Assembly: GCF_016458235.1 (NCBI RefSeq)
Contig: NZ_JAEMHK010000012.1
Span: 1 to 64,000 of the forward strand
Source: Geomonas propionica
GTDB taxonomy: Bacteria > Desulfobacterota > Desulfuromonadia > Geobacterales > Geobacteraceae
DNA: 64,000 nucleotides
Direction: 5' to 3'
In this document: piece after piece, positions 8,739-17,572 of the stretch
Numbering within the stretch: position 1 is the first letter of the stretch
How the letters are laid out: the number at the start of each line of letters is the position of its first letter
The notes under the pieces: model-generated
What the model saw: only the letters and a program-made list of their open reading frames with translations
Told to the model about the DNA's origin: nothing
Databases searched by the model: none
Made by a program: the position numbers and the translations under genes

Positions 8739-10736
8739 CTAGTATTGCGTCCAGCTGCCGGTCGCGCCCTTGCTGTCGGTGGCGCGCGCCTGCCATTTGA
8801 AACGCCCGTTGGGAATACTGCTGCAGGTAGCGGCCGCGGAGCTGCCGCTGGTGACCAGCGAGCTGCTGCAGGTCGGGTTCCCGGTGAAGCCGGCGCTGAC
8901 GTCGGCAAGCTCGATGTCAAGCTGCACGGTGTCGCTGTCCGGGTCGGTCACCGTCCCCTTGAAGATCAGCGTGGTCAGGTTGGTGTAGAGGCCCTTGGTC
9001 AGCACCGTGGTGCCGTCGTTCTTGTACTGAACCAGCGTGGCCGGCGCGCCCGGAGCGTTGTTCGGGACCGGGGCCGAGGTGGTGTAGCTGAAGGGGTAGC
9101 TGGCGGCCAGCGTATTGCCGGCGGTATCAGCTACCGCCGCACCCACCGTTACCGTGTAGCTGGTGGAGTTGGCTTGGCCGGAAGGGGTGAACACCGCCTG
9201 GCTCCCGGAGCAGCTGGACCTGGTCCAGGTCACCGCCGGAGAGATGGTCACCGTGCTGGTGGTCACCGTGGTGCAGTTGATGTTCTCGCTGAAGTTCAGG
9301 GTCACCGCGCCGTTCAGGTTGGTCCCGGTGGCGCCGTTGACCGGCACCGTGCTGGAAACCGTCGGTTTCACAGTGTCGACCACTACCGCGACCGGCGTGC
9401 CGTACACCGCGGAGACGTTGCCGTAGGTGTCCTTGGCCCAGGGGTAGAGGGTAAAGCTGCCGTCGGAGGCGACCGTGTAATTGGTGGGGGCGGTCCCCAG
9501 CCAGCCCGCGGCACCGGCAAGCGGTGCGGTGGCACTGGTGGTGATCATGTACCCGGTAACGCCGTTGGCGTCGGTCGCTGCGAACCCGGAGACCGTTATG
9601 GTGCGGGACAGCGAGGGCGTCGTGGCGGCGAAGCCCGCGGTTACCACAGGCTTGGTCGAGTCTACGAAGACCGCGACCGGCGCGCCGTACACGAGGGAGA
9701 CGTTGCCGGCGGCATCCTTGGCCCAGGGGTAAAGGGTGTAGCTGCCGTCAGTGGCAACGGTGTAGCTGGTCGGCGCGGTGCCAGTCCACCCTGCTGCGCC
9801 GGCAAGCGGTGCGGTGGAGCTGGTGGTGATAATGTACCCGGTGACCCCGGTATTGTCGGTGGCTGCGAAGCCGGAAACCGTGATGGTCTTGGAGAGTGAC
9901 GGCGTGGTGGCAGCGAAGCCTGCGGAGACCACCGGCTTGGTGGTGTCGCCCCCGCCGCCGCTGGTGACGGTGACGGTGATCGCCTGTTCGACGTGCGACT
10001 TCGCGGAGTCGTGGCCGACGCCGAGCACCACGACCGTGTAGGTGCCTGCGGCAGTGCCGGCCGGGACCGTCACGATGGCGTCGGTACCCATGTTGTCGGC
10101 GATGCCGTCAAGGTCCTTGGCGGTCGCGTTGTCGTAGGCGGCGTTCCTGGTGCCGGTGTCCCACGCAGAGGTGTCGTAGTTGATGGTGTAACCCACCGGG
10201 CTCGACGGGTACTCGCCCGAGGCGCTGTAGCTGTTGGCGGTGGCCCAGCCGGCCGCCACGCCGTCGGCCGCGTCCCAGACCGCGTTCCAGCCGGGGATCG
10301 CCGGCGAGTTCACGGTACCCTTGGCGAGAGTCCAGCCGGTCGGCAGGTTGATCTCCACCCCAACACCTACGTTGCTTGCGGCGTTGGTCACGTTGGTCAC
10401 CTTCCAGTCCACCTCGAAGGCCCCCCCGGCTGCGACAGTCACCGCGGTCCCCACCACGCCGTTGATGGCTGTGGTGATGGTCGCGTCTGGGTCGATCTGC
10501 ACGTGACACCCCGAGGCGCTGCAGGAGGTGTACTTGGTCGGCCACGCGTTGGCGTTGGGCATGAAGTAAGAAGTGACACAGAATCCGGAGAACAGCAGGA
10601 CCATCACGAGTGCCGCTACCAGGTTCATGCGCACACGACCGCTCACGTTCCCGATGATCCCATCCAGCGACTGGACAGTTGCCAGATCCGAACCTTTCTC
10701 CGGGTGGATTCCTGCTTCTACAACTGCTTTTTTCAT
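8739..10736 (-). CDS. Secreted Ig-like repeat protein with one CX4CH haem motif
   Basis: 665 aa. It has the same architecture as the front of the following gene: a 35-residue n-region, a hydrophobic segment ending NANA-W, and the CSASGCH haem motif. Then comes a conserved 180-residue domain, tandem modules starting TKPVVSAGF or TKPVVTAGF, a Big_5-like Ig module (TVPVNGATG...LNFSENINC) and one last FnIII-like module. It stops at GSWTQY, where the downstream paralogue continues for 2000 more residues. Its first haem-bearing domain is almost identical in DNA to that paralogue (8045-8556 against 10055-10558). With a single haem motif it may be a scaffold or anchor. Alternatively it is a degenerated duplicate, but the frame is intact and it has its own stop. 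Confidence 0.75.
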   Translation of the reverse strand: MKKAVVEAGIHPEKGSDLATVQSLDGIIGNVSGRVRMNLVAALVMVLLFSGFCVTSYFMPNANAWPTKYTSCSASGCHVQIDPDATITTAINGVVGTAVTVAAGGAFEVDWKVTNVTNAASNVGVGVEINLPTGWTLAKGTVNSPAIPGWNAVWDAADGVAAGWATANSYSASGEYPSSPVGYTINYDTSAWDTGTRNAAYDNATAKDLDGIADNMGTDAIVTVPAGTAAGTYTVVVLGVGHDSAKSHVEQAITVTVTSGGGGDTTKPVVSAGFAATTPSLSKTITVSGFAATDNTGVTGYIITTSSTAPLAGAAGWTGTAPTSYTVATDGSYTLYPWAKDAAGNVSLVYGAPVAVFVDSTKPVVTAGFAATTPSLSRTITVSGFAATDANGVTGYMITTSATAPLAGAAGWLGTAPTNYTVASDGSFTLYPWAKDTYGNVSAVYGTPVAVVVDTVKPTVSSTVPVNGATGTNLNGAVTLNFSENINCTTVTTSTVTISPAVTWTRSSCSGSQAVFTPSGQANSTSYTVTVGAAVADTAGNTLAASYPFSYTTSAPVPNNAPGAPATLVQYKNDGTTVLTKGLYTNLTTLIFKGTVTDPDSDTVQLDIELADVSAGFTGNPTCSSSLVTSGSSAAATCSSIPNGRFKWQARATDSKGATGSWTQY

Positions 10737-10799
10737 AGTGACCTCTTCCCCATCGTTTTTTGCCGTTATGTATCGAAATTCAAAGTTTTTTAAAGGTCC

Positions 10800-10826
10800 C
10801 TCCCGGGCCGGAGCCCGGGAGGAGCG
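10800..10826 (-). terminator. GC-rich hairpin after the 56-haem gene
   Basis: CTCCCGGGC and GCCCGGGAG pair around a CGGA loop just past the stop of the 10830-17429 gene. The U-tract is weak (AAAACTTTG follows on the minus strand), so it may only attenuate read-through into the 8739-10736 gene. Confidence 0.55.
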
Positions 10827-10829
10827 TGG

Positions 10830-13800
10830 TTACAGGTTGAGATGGCACATGGTGCAATCGCGTGCCGCGCCGAAGTCGTTGGTCCAGTGTACGGCGTTGC
10901 CGCTGTGGCAGACGATGTTGGAGCAGCTGCCGTTGGAGTAAGTGCCCACTGTCAGGTAGTTCTTCGACGTATCGTAGGAAGTAACACCCTGCTTATAGGT
11001 GCGGGTCTTGTTCCAGCCCGCAACGCCACCGGTGTAGTTGACGAACGCGGCATCGGTAACCTGCGCCTTCGACTTCATGTAGGCGTTCGGTACGAAGGCG
11101 ATGTCATTCTTGCCGTTGACGTGGTTGGCAAGGTTGGTGATCCTGGCCGCGCCGATGGCGTCTGCATTGTTGCCGGTGGTGTTGCCGTGGCAGGACGCGG
11201 TGGAGCAGGAGCTGTTGTACTTGTTGCGCGGCAGGTTGACCGTCGTGTAGTGGCAGATGTTGCAGCCGATGGTGGTCGACTGGGCCGGGTCACCGTGACC
11301 GGCGTTGACGCCCACCGCACCGGAAGCCGGCAAGAGGCCGGTGGTGCCGCTGAAGATGTCGTCGTAGTGAATGCCGACCTTGTGCGCCGCGTGCGAATCG
11401 GTGCTCGGTGCGTTCTCGTGGCAGCCCGAGCAGCGGGTCGCGGCGGTGTAGGTCTGGTTCCACTGCGGCGTGGTGGTGTTCTCGTGGCAGTAGACGTTGG
11501 AGCAGGAGACCGTGCCGGTGCCGGTGCTGCCGATGAGGCCAGCCGCGCTGTTCTTCTTCCTGAGCGTGCTGGCACCGGTGACAGTGTTCAGCTCCACCTC
11601 GACGCTGCCGTTCATGTGGTTGGCCAGGGTGACCGGGTGGCAGTTGGCACAGCCGAAGCCGTAGGCTTTCCAAGTGACGCCGTCGGTGTCGGTGCCGGTG
11701 GAGACGTTAGCCGTATAGTTGTAGAACGGCAGGGTGCCCCAGGCGGTGCCGACGTGGCGGGTGTGCGCGCCGGAGAGGGTCCCGTGGCACCCTTTGCAGT
11801 CGAGCGCTGCGCCCCACACGGCGTTAGCGGCTGTGTAGCCGGTGCCGGCATGGCAGGAGACGTTGGTGCAGGTCTTGCTCCCCGGGTAACCGAAGCTTGC
11901 TGTCCCGCCGTTTTGAACGTCGGCCACCTTGTTGGTGTGGTTGCCGATGATCTGGGTGCCGGTGGCGTCCACGGTGCTGCTGTGGCACAGCACGCAAGTG
12001 GCGGCGCCGGCAGCTTTCACGTGTTTCTGGTGCGAGTTGGCGCTGGGGGACCCTTGGGACCCGCTGGTGTAGTTCGGCTCGCCGGCAACCGAGGTGAAGG
12101 CGACCCCGGCGGTGCCGAAGGTTTTCGCGCCGTGACAGCCGTTGCAGCCCAGTGTGGTACCGCCCCAGGAGGGGCTGGCCGGTTCCACGGTCGCCACCAT
12201 CCCGGTCAGGCCCTTCTTGCCGGAGCTGTGGCAGTAGCTGGCGGAGCAGATACCGCCGACATAGGTGCTGCTCTTGCCGGCCTTGACGCCGGAGTAGTTG
12301 ACGAAGGTGTCGGCGTGGACCAGCGTGTTGTAGATCTGGGTATCGCTGGAGACACTTTGCGCGTGGCACTCCACACACCCGTAGTTGGTCACGGCGGAGC
12401 CGGTGTTCACGTGCTGTGGATGCGAGCCGGTAGCGAGGATGTTGGTGCCCAGGGCCACCGGGCCGCCGTGGCAACCGTTGCAGTTGAGTGTGGCGCCCCA
12501 CTGCGCGTCCGCCACGCCCGCCACCTTGCCGTTGCCGGAGTGGCAACTGATGTTGGAGCAGGTCTTGTTGGCGCGTTTGTAGAAGGTTTTGCCGCCACCC
12601 GAGGTGAAGTTGTTGAAGCCGTTCAGGTGCTGGCTGCCGCTGATGATGGCAGTGCCGTTGCTGGTGGTCTTGGAATGGCAGAAGACACAGGTCGCTGCCC
12701 CGCCGCTTCCCACGTGCTTCTTGTGGGAGTTGGCGCTCTCGGTCCCCGGCAGGCCGGATGTATAGTTGGGCTCGCCGACGGCGGTAGTGAATTCGACTCC
12801 CGCGGTACCCAGGCCTTGCGCGCCGTGGCAGCCGTTGCAACCCATGCCCGTGCCGCTCCAGTTGGGAGCCGCCGGTTCGATGGTGGCGACCATGCCGGAT
12901 TGCCCCTTCTTACCGGAAGTGTGGCAGTAGGTCGCAGAGCAGGTGCCGCCGACTACGGTGCTCCTCTTGCCCGCCCTGACACCGGAGTAGTCCACGAAGT
13001 TGTTCATATGGTTGGCGGCGCCCAGGGTGGTGTCGCTGGTGACCGTGTTGGCATGGCACTCGACGCACGCCAGGTTGTCGCCGATCACCGTGCTCTGGTT
13101 GGTGTGCTGCGCGTGCGCCCCGGTGACGATCCTGTTGGTGGCAAGGCCAACCGGGCCGCCGTGGCAGCCGTTGCAGCCAAGGCTTACGCCCCACTGCGCG
13201 TCGGCGACCGAGGCGATCTTGCCGTTACTTGAGTGGCAGGTGATGTTGGAGCAGGTCTTGTTCACCTTCTTCCCGAAACTGAGGTCGGCGGCGGTGTAGT
13301 TGGAGAAGCCGTTCAGGTGCTGGTTACCGGCGATCAAGGTGGTGCCGTTTGCGGTGGTCTTCGCGTGGCACTTGGCGCAGGTAGTGGCGCCGGCTGCGCC
13401 GACGTGCTTTTCGTGACTGTTGGCGGCCGCAAGGCCGGAGCTCACGTAGTTAGGCTCGCCCGCCACGGAGTTGAAGGCAACCCCGGCGGTACCCATGGCT
13501 TTCGCGCCGTGGCAGCCGTTGCAGCCCATGGCCGCGCCGCCCCAGGAGGGGGCTGCCGGTTCGACCGTCGCCACCATCCCGGTCTGTCCCTTCTTGCCGG
13601 AGGTGTGGCAGTAGGTGGCGGAGCAGGTGCCGCCGCTGTAGGTGGTGCTCCTGCCGGCCTTGACGCCGGAGTAGTCGACGAAGGTGTTCAGGTGGTTGAG
13701 CGGCGTGGAGACCAGCGAGTCGCTGGACACCGTTTTCGAGTGGCACTCGACGCAGCCCAGGTTGTCGCCCAGAACGCTCGCCTGGTCCATGTGCTGCGGG

Positions 13801-16800
13801 TGGCTGCCGGTGTTGAGCTTTTTGGTGCCCAGGGCCGCCGGGCCGCCGTGGCAGCCGTTGCACAGCAGGGTGTCGCCCCACTGGGCGTCGGCCACGCCCA
13901 CCACCTTGCCGTTGCCGCTGTGGCAGGTGATGTTGGAGCAGGTCTTGTTGGCGACCTTTCCGAAGCTGCCGTTGGCAGAGGTGTAGTTGGCCAGGCGGTC
14001 CAGGTGCTGGCTACCCACGATGATGGCCGTACCGTTGGTCGTGGTCTTCGAGTGGCAGTTGGAACAGGTGGTGGCCCCGGCTGCACCCACGTGTTTCTTA
14101 TGGGAGTTGGCATTGGTGGAGCCGGCCGTGCCGCTCACGTAGTTGGGCTCGCCGGCTACCGAAGGGAAGTCGACGCCTGCGGTCCCGAAGGGCTGCGCGC
14201 CGTGGCAGCCGTTGCATCCCATGCCGGTGGCGCTCCAGTTCGGAGCCGCCGGCTCGACGGTGGCGACCATGTTGGCCTGCCCCTTCTTGCCGGAGGTGTG
14301 GCAGTAGGTCGCGGAGCAGGTGCCCGAGACCAGGGTGCTCCTCTTGCCCGCCTTGGCGCCGGAGTAGTCCACGTAGGCGTTCATGTGGTTCGCAGGCGTG
14401 CCGATGGCGGTATTGCTGGAGACGGTGTTGGAGTGGCACTCGGCGCAGACGAGGTTGTCCCCGAGTACCAGGGGTTGGTTGGTGTGCTGGGTGTGCGCAC
14501 CGGTGTTGATGATGTTGCTGCCAAGAGCAGCCGGACCGCCGTGGCAGCCGTTGCAGTTCAAGGTGGCGCCCCACTGCGCGTCGGCAACCGAAACGACCTT
14601 GCCGTTGCCCGAGTGGCAGCTGATGTTGGAGCAGGTCTTGTTCACCTTCTTGCCGAAACTGAGGTCGGCGGCGGTGTAGTTGGAGAAGCCGTTCAGGTGC
14701 TGGTTACCCGCGATCAGCGTGGTGCCGTTTGCGGTGGTCTTCGCGTGGCACTTGGCGCAGGTGCTGGCGCCGGCGGCGCCGACGTGCTTTTCATGGCTGT
14801 TGGCGGCGGCGAGGCCGGAGCTTACGTAGTTAGGCTCGCCCGCGACGGAAGTGAAGGCGACCCCGGCGGTCCCGAAAGGCCTGGCGCCGTGGCAGCCGTT
14901 GCAGCCCATGGCGGGGCCGCTCCAGGAGGGGGCTGCCGGTTCGACCGTCGCCACCATGCCGGACTGCCCTTTCTTGCCGGAGGTGTGGCAGTAGCTGGCG
15001 GAGCAGGTGCCACCGCTGTAGGTGGTGCTTCTTCCCGCCCTGACGCCGGAGTAGTCAACGAAGGAGTTCAGGTGGTTGAGCGGAGTGGAAACCACAGAGT
15101 CGCTGGAGACGGTCTTGGAGTGGCACTCGACACAACCGAGGTTGTCCCCCAGGACGTTGGCCTGGTCCATGTGCGCCGCGTGCTTGCCCGAGGCCAGTTT
15201 CCTGGTACCCAGGGCCGCCGGGCCGCCGTGGCAGCCGTTGCAGCCCAGGGCGGTGCCCCACTGGGCGTCGAAGACGCCGGACACCTTGCCGTTGCCGCTG
15301 TGGCAGGTGATGTTGGAGCAGCTCTTGCTGGCGACCTTGCCGAAGCTGCCATTAGCGGAGGTGTAGTTGGCCAGGCGGTCCAGATGCTGGCTTCCGGCGA
15401 TGATGGACGTGCCGTTGGTCGTGGTTTTCGAGTGGCAGTTGGAACAGGTGGTCGCGCCGGCAGCGCCGACGTGCTTTTCGTGGCTGTTGGCGGCGGTAAG
15501 GCCCGAGCTCGCGTAGTTCGGCTCACCCGCGACGGAAGTGAAGGCGACCCCGGCGGTACCCATAGCCTTGGCGCCGTGGCAGCCGTTGCAACCCATGGCC
15601 GGTCCGCTCCAGGACGGATTGGCAGGCTCGACGGTGGCGACCATGCCGGTCTGCCCCTTCTTGCCGGAGGTGTGACAGTAGGTCGCGGAGCAGGTGCCGG
15701 AGACCAGCGTGCTGCTCTTGCCAGCCCTGACGCCGGAGTAGTCCACGAAGTTGTTCATGTGGTTTGCCGGAGTGGCGATGGCGGTGTCGACCGCGACAGT
15801 CTTCGCGTGGCACTCGGCGCACACCATGTTGTCGCCGATCACCGAGGGCTGGTTCGTGTGCTGGGTGTGCGCCCCGGTATTGATGACGTTGCTTCCCAGC
15901 GCAAGCGGGCCGCCATGACAGCCGTTGCAGCCGAGGCTGGCGCCCCATTGGGCGTCCGCTACCACCGGGACCTTGCCGTTGCCGGAATGGCAGCTGATGT
16001 TGGAGCAGGTCTTGTTGGCCTTCTTGCCGAAGCTGGCGCTGCCGGAGGTGTAGTTGATGAAGCCGTCGATGTGCTGACCGCCGGCGACGATGCTGGTGCC
16101 GGTGGTCGTGGTCTTGGCGTGGCAGCTGTTGCAGGTGGAGGCGCCCGCCGCCCCGACGTGCTTCTGATGGCTGTTGGCGGCGGCAAGGCCGGAGCTCACA
16201 TAGTTAGGTTCGCCCGCGACGGAGCTGAAGGCGACCCCTGCGGTCCCCATCGGCTGGACGCCGTGGCAACCGTTGCAGACCATGGCCGCGCCGCTCCAGG
16301 AGGGAGCTGCCGGCTCGACGGTCGATGCCATGCCGGTCACACCCTTCTTGCCCGAGGTGTGGCAGTAGCTGGTGGAGCAGGAGCCTCCGGAATAGGTCTT
16401 GCCGGCCTTGGCGCCGGAGTACTCGACGAAGGTGTTGACGTGGTTGGCGACGGTGCCGATGGCCGAGTCGCTCGCCGCGGTCTTGCCGTGGCAGTCGGCG
16501 CAGCCGTAGTTGTTGCCCAGGGTGCCGCTGTTGTTGATGTGGGCCTGGTGCTTGCCGGTAGCGAGGATCTTGGTCCCCAGGGACGCCGGACCGCCGTGGC
16601 AGCCGTTGCAGCCAAGGGTCGCGTTGCCCCAGTTGGGGGCGGTGGTCACCGTGAAAGGACTGGTCTTCGAGGTACCGTCACTGTGGCAGTAGATGCCCGA
16701 GCAAGTGCCAAAGGTGTTGGACTGGCTCGGGAGAAAATCGTTGGTCGGGCCGGAGTAGCTCCCGCCGTTGTTGGGGGTCGCGGTGAAGCTGACCGCAATG

Positions 16801-17429
16801 CCGCGATGGGTCACACTGGTCGCGTGGGCAAACGGCTTCGCCTCGGCGCTGTGGTCCACGTGACACTTGACGCAGGCGCCGGTGCCGGTGCCGTAATAGG
16901 TGCCGTGCTTGGAACCGGAAACCGGGTGGCCCGCACTCAGCGAGGAACCGTGGCAGCTATTGCAATCCGCAGGGCTGGCATAGGCCGTGCTCCCCCACTC
17001 GGGGCTGGTGCGCTCGAAGTGGCAGTTCACGCTGGAGCAGGAACCCAGCGGACTCGGGGGCACCGAGGTCTGGTTCAGGAAGGCGCGGCTGTAGCTGCCC
17101 GTCGCGGAACCGTTGATGCTCCCGGAGACCTTGATGTCAGCGGTGCGGTGGCCGTTCTGGTACACGAGTACGGCGGAGCCGTGGCACTTGACGCACGACA
17201 GGGCGTTACTGTCGGCATGGCTGCCATGATTGCCCTTGAATGCGCCGGAGACGGGAATACGCCGTCCGTTGGCCGAATCAAGAGGAGGCATGGTGTGGCA
17301 GGCGTCGCACCCGTAGTTGTACTGCGGTGCGGCCTCGGCCTTCGTGCCAGCCAAGAGTGCAACTCCCAGCGTCATCAGCAAAGCTATCACTCGTGGGTTA
17401 TACCATCCGAGTCTGCGGTAGCCCCTCAT
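10830..17429 (-). CDS. Giant 56-haem c-type cytochrome (tandem CX4CH/CX2CH repeats)
   Basis: 2199 aa with a Sec signal peptide (hydrophobic ALLMTLGVALLAG, cut near AEA-A). I count 56 haem motifs, alternating CX2CH (for example CNGCH, CAECH) and CX4CH (for example CSNISCH, CSATYCH), the pattern of the Geobacter C4xCH/C2xCH repeat family. From about residue 270 to 1760 the protein is a tandem of 229-residue units with six haems each, arranged as alternating A and B subtypes. The N-terminus (QYNYGCDACHTMPP) matches that of the neighbouring 17573-20452 protein. It is expected to be periplasmic or extracellular, in long-range electron transfer. The ATG at 17429 is chosen because AGGAG lies five bases upstream; an in-frame GTG at 17435 sits on the Shine-Dalgarno itself. 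Confidence 0.88.
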   Translation of the reverse strand: MRGYRRLGWYNPRVIALLMTLGVALLAGTKAEAAPQYNYGCDACHTMPPLDSANGRRIPVSGAFKGNHGSHADSNALSCVKCHGSAVLVYQNGHRTADIKVSGSINGSATGSYSRAFLNQTSVPPSPLGSCSSVNCHFERTSPEWGSTAYASPADCNSCHGSSLSAGHPVSGSKHGTYYGTGTGACVKCHVDHSAEAKPFAHATSVTHRGIAVSFTATPNNGGSYSGPTNDFLPSQSNTFGTCSGIYCHSDGTSKTSPFTVTTAPNWGNATLGCNGCHGGPASLGTKILATGKHQAHINNSGTLGNNYGCADCHGKTAASDSAIGTVANHVNTFVEYSGAKAGKTYSGGSCSTSYCHTSGKKGVTGMASTVEPAAPSWSGAAMVCNGCHGVQPMGTAGVAFSSVAGEPNYVSSGLAAANSHQKHVGAAGASTCNSCHAKTTTTGTSIVAGGQHIDGFINYTSGSASFGKKANKTCSNISCHSGNGKVPVVADAQWGASLGCNGCHGGPLALGSNVINTGAHTQHTNQPSVIGDNMVCAECHAKTVAVDTAIATPANHMNNFVDYSGVRAGKSSTLVSGTCSATYCHTSGKKGQTGMVATVEPANPSWSGPAMGCNGCHGAKAMGTAGVAFTSVAGEPNYASSGLTAANSHEKHVGAAGATTCSNCHSKTTTNGTSIIAGSQHLDRLANYTSANGSFGKVASKSCSNITCHSGNGKVSGVFDAQWGTALGCNGCHGGPAALGTRKLASGKHAAHMDQANVLGDNLGCVECHSKTVSSDSVVSTPLNHLNSFVDYSGVRAGRSTTYSGGTCSASYCHTSGKKGQSGMVATVEPAAPSWSGPAMGCNGCHGARPFGTAGVAFTSVAGEPNYVSSGLAAANSHEKHVGAAGASTCAKCHAKTTANGTTLIAGNQHLNGFSNYTAADLSFGKKVNKTCSNISCHSGNGKVVSVADAQWGATLNCNGCHGGPAALGSNIINTGAHTQHTNQPLVLGDNLVCAECHSNTVSSNTAIGTPANHMNAYVDYSGAKAGKRSTLVSGTCSATYCHTSGKKGQANMVATVEPAAPNWSATGMGCNGCHGAQPFGTAGVDFPSVAGEPNYVSGTAGSTNANSHKKHVGAAGATTCSNCHSKTTTNGTAIIVGSQHLDRLANYTSANGSFGKVANKTCSNITCHSGNGKVVGVADAQWGDTLLCNGCHGGPAALGTKKLNTGSHPQHMDQASVLGDNLGCVECHSKTVSSDSLVSTPLNHLNTFVDYSGVKAGRSTTYSGGTCSATYCHTSGKKGQTGMVATVEPAAPSWGGAAMGCNGCHGAKAMGTAGVAFNSVAGEPNYVSSGLAAANSHEKHVGAAGATTCAKCHAKTTANGTTLIAGNQHLNGFSNYTAADLSFGKKVNKTCSNITCHSSNGKIASVADAQWGVSLGCNGCHGGPVGLATNRIVTGAHAQHTNQSTVIGDNLACVECHANTVTSDTTLGAANHMNNFVDYSGVRAGKRSTVVGGTCSATYCHTSGKKGQSGMVATIEPAAPNWSGTGMGCNGCHGAQGLGTAGVEFTTAVGEPNYTSGLPGTESANSHKKHVGSGGAATCVFCHSKTTSNGTAIISGSQHLNGFNNFTSGGGKTFYKRANKTCSNISCHSGNGKVAGVADAQWGATLNCNGCHGGPVALGTNILATGSHPQHVNTGSAVTNYGCVECHAQSVSSDTQIYNTLVHADTFVNYSGVKAGKSSTYVGGICSASYCHSSGKKGLTGMVATVEPASPSWGGTTLGCNGCHGAKTFGTAGVAFTSVAGEPNYTSGSQGSPSANSHQKHVKAAGAATCVLCHSSTVDATGTQIIGNHTNKVADVQNGGTASFGYPGSKTCTNVSCHAGTGYTAANAVWGAALDCKGCHGTLSGAHTRHVGTAWGTLPFYNYTANVSTGTDTDGVTWKAYGFGCANCHPVTLANHMNGSVEVELNTVTGASTLRKKNSAAGLIGSTGTGTVSCSNVYCHENTTTPQWNQTYTAATRCSGCHENAPSTDSHAAHKVGIHYDDIFSGTTGLLPASGAVGVNAGHGDPAQSTTIGCNICHYTTVNLPRNKYNSSCSTASCHGNTTGNNADAIGAARITNLANHVNGKNDIAFVPNAYMKSKAQVTDAAFVNYTGGVAGWNKTRTYKQGVTSYDTSKNYLTVGTYSNGSCSNIVCHSGNAVHWTNDFGAARDCTMCHLNL
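12040..16620 (-). repeat. Higher-order tandem repeat, 690-bp units alternating A-B (1.38-kb dimer)
   Basis: Within the 56-haem gene, corresponding CX4CH positions fall near 15989, 15307, 14619, 13926, 13240 and 12548, a period of 682-693 bp. Units two apart are much more alike than neighbours: A units carry NTGAHTQHTNQ or close variants and LSFGKKVNKT-type segments, B units carry SANGSFGKVA and RSTTYSGGT. The segments 13265-13385 and 14645-14765 are nearly identical in DNA. Confidence 0.85.
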
Positions 17430-17479
17430 TTCCACTCCTTTATCTCAAAACACCTGACCGTAGTGCTATCTAAATCCAC

Positions 17480-17515
17480 TACCCGGCGGGGGGATCCACT
17501 CCCCCGCCGGGGTTT
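17480..17515 (-). terminator. Strong hairpin between the 27-haem and 56-haem genes
   Basis: CCCGGCGGGGG pairs with CCCCCGCCGGG around an 8-nt loop in the 143-nt gap. No long U-tract follows on the minus strand. It may attenuate transcription or protect the upstream mRNA end. Confidence 0.55.
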
Positions 17516-17572
17516 CAACATGCTTCTGCTACACGGGTACAGCTTTTCTTCCTACACAGGTACCCGATTAAC

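Noticed and set aside
12040-16620. Possible CRISPR array because of regular direct repeats
   Set aside because: The repeats are 690 bp long, in frame and encode haem motifs; there are no short repeats with unique spacers and no cas genes.
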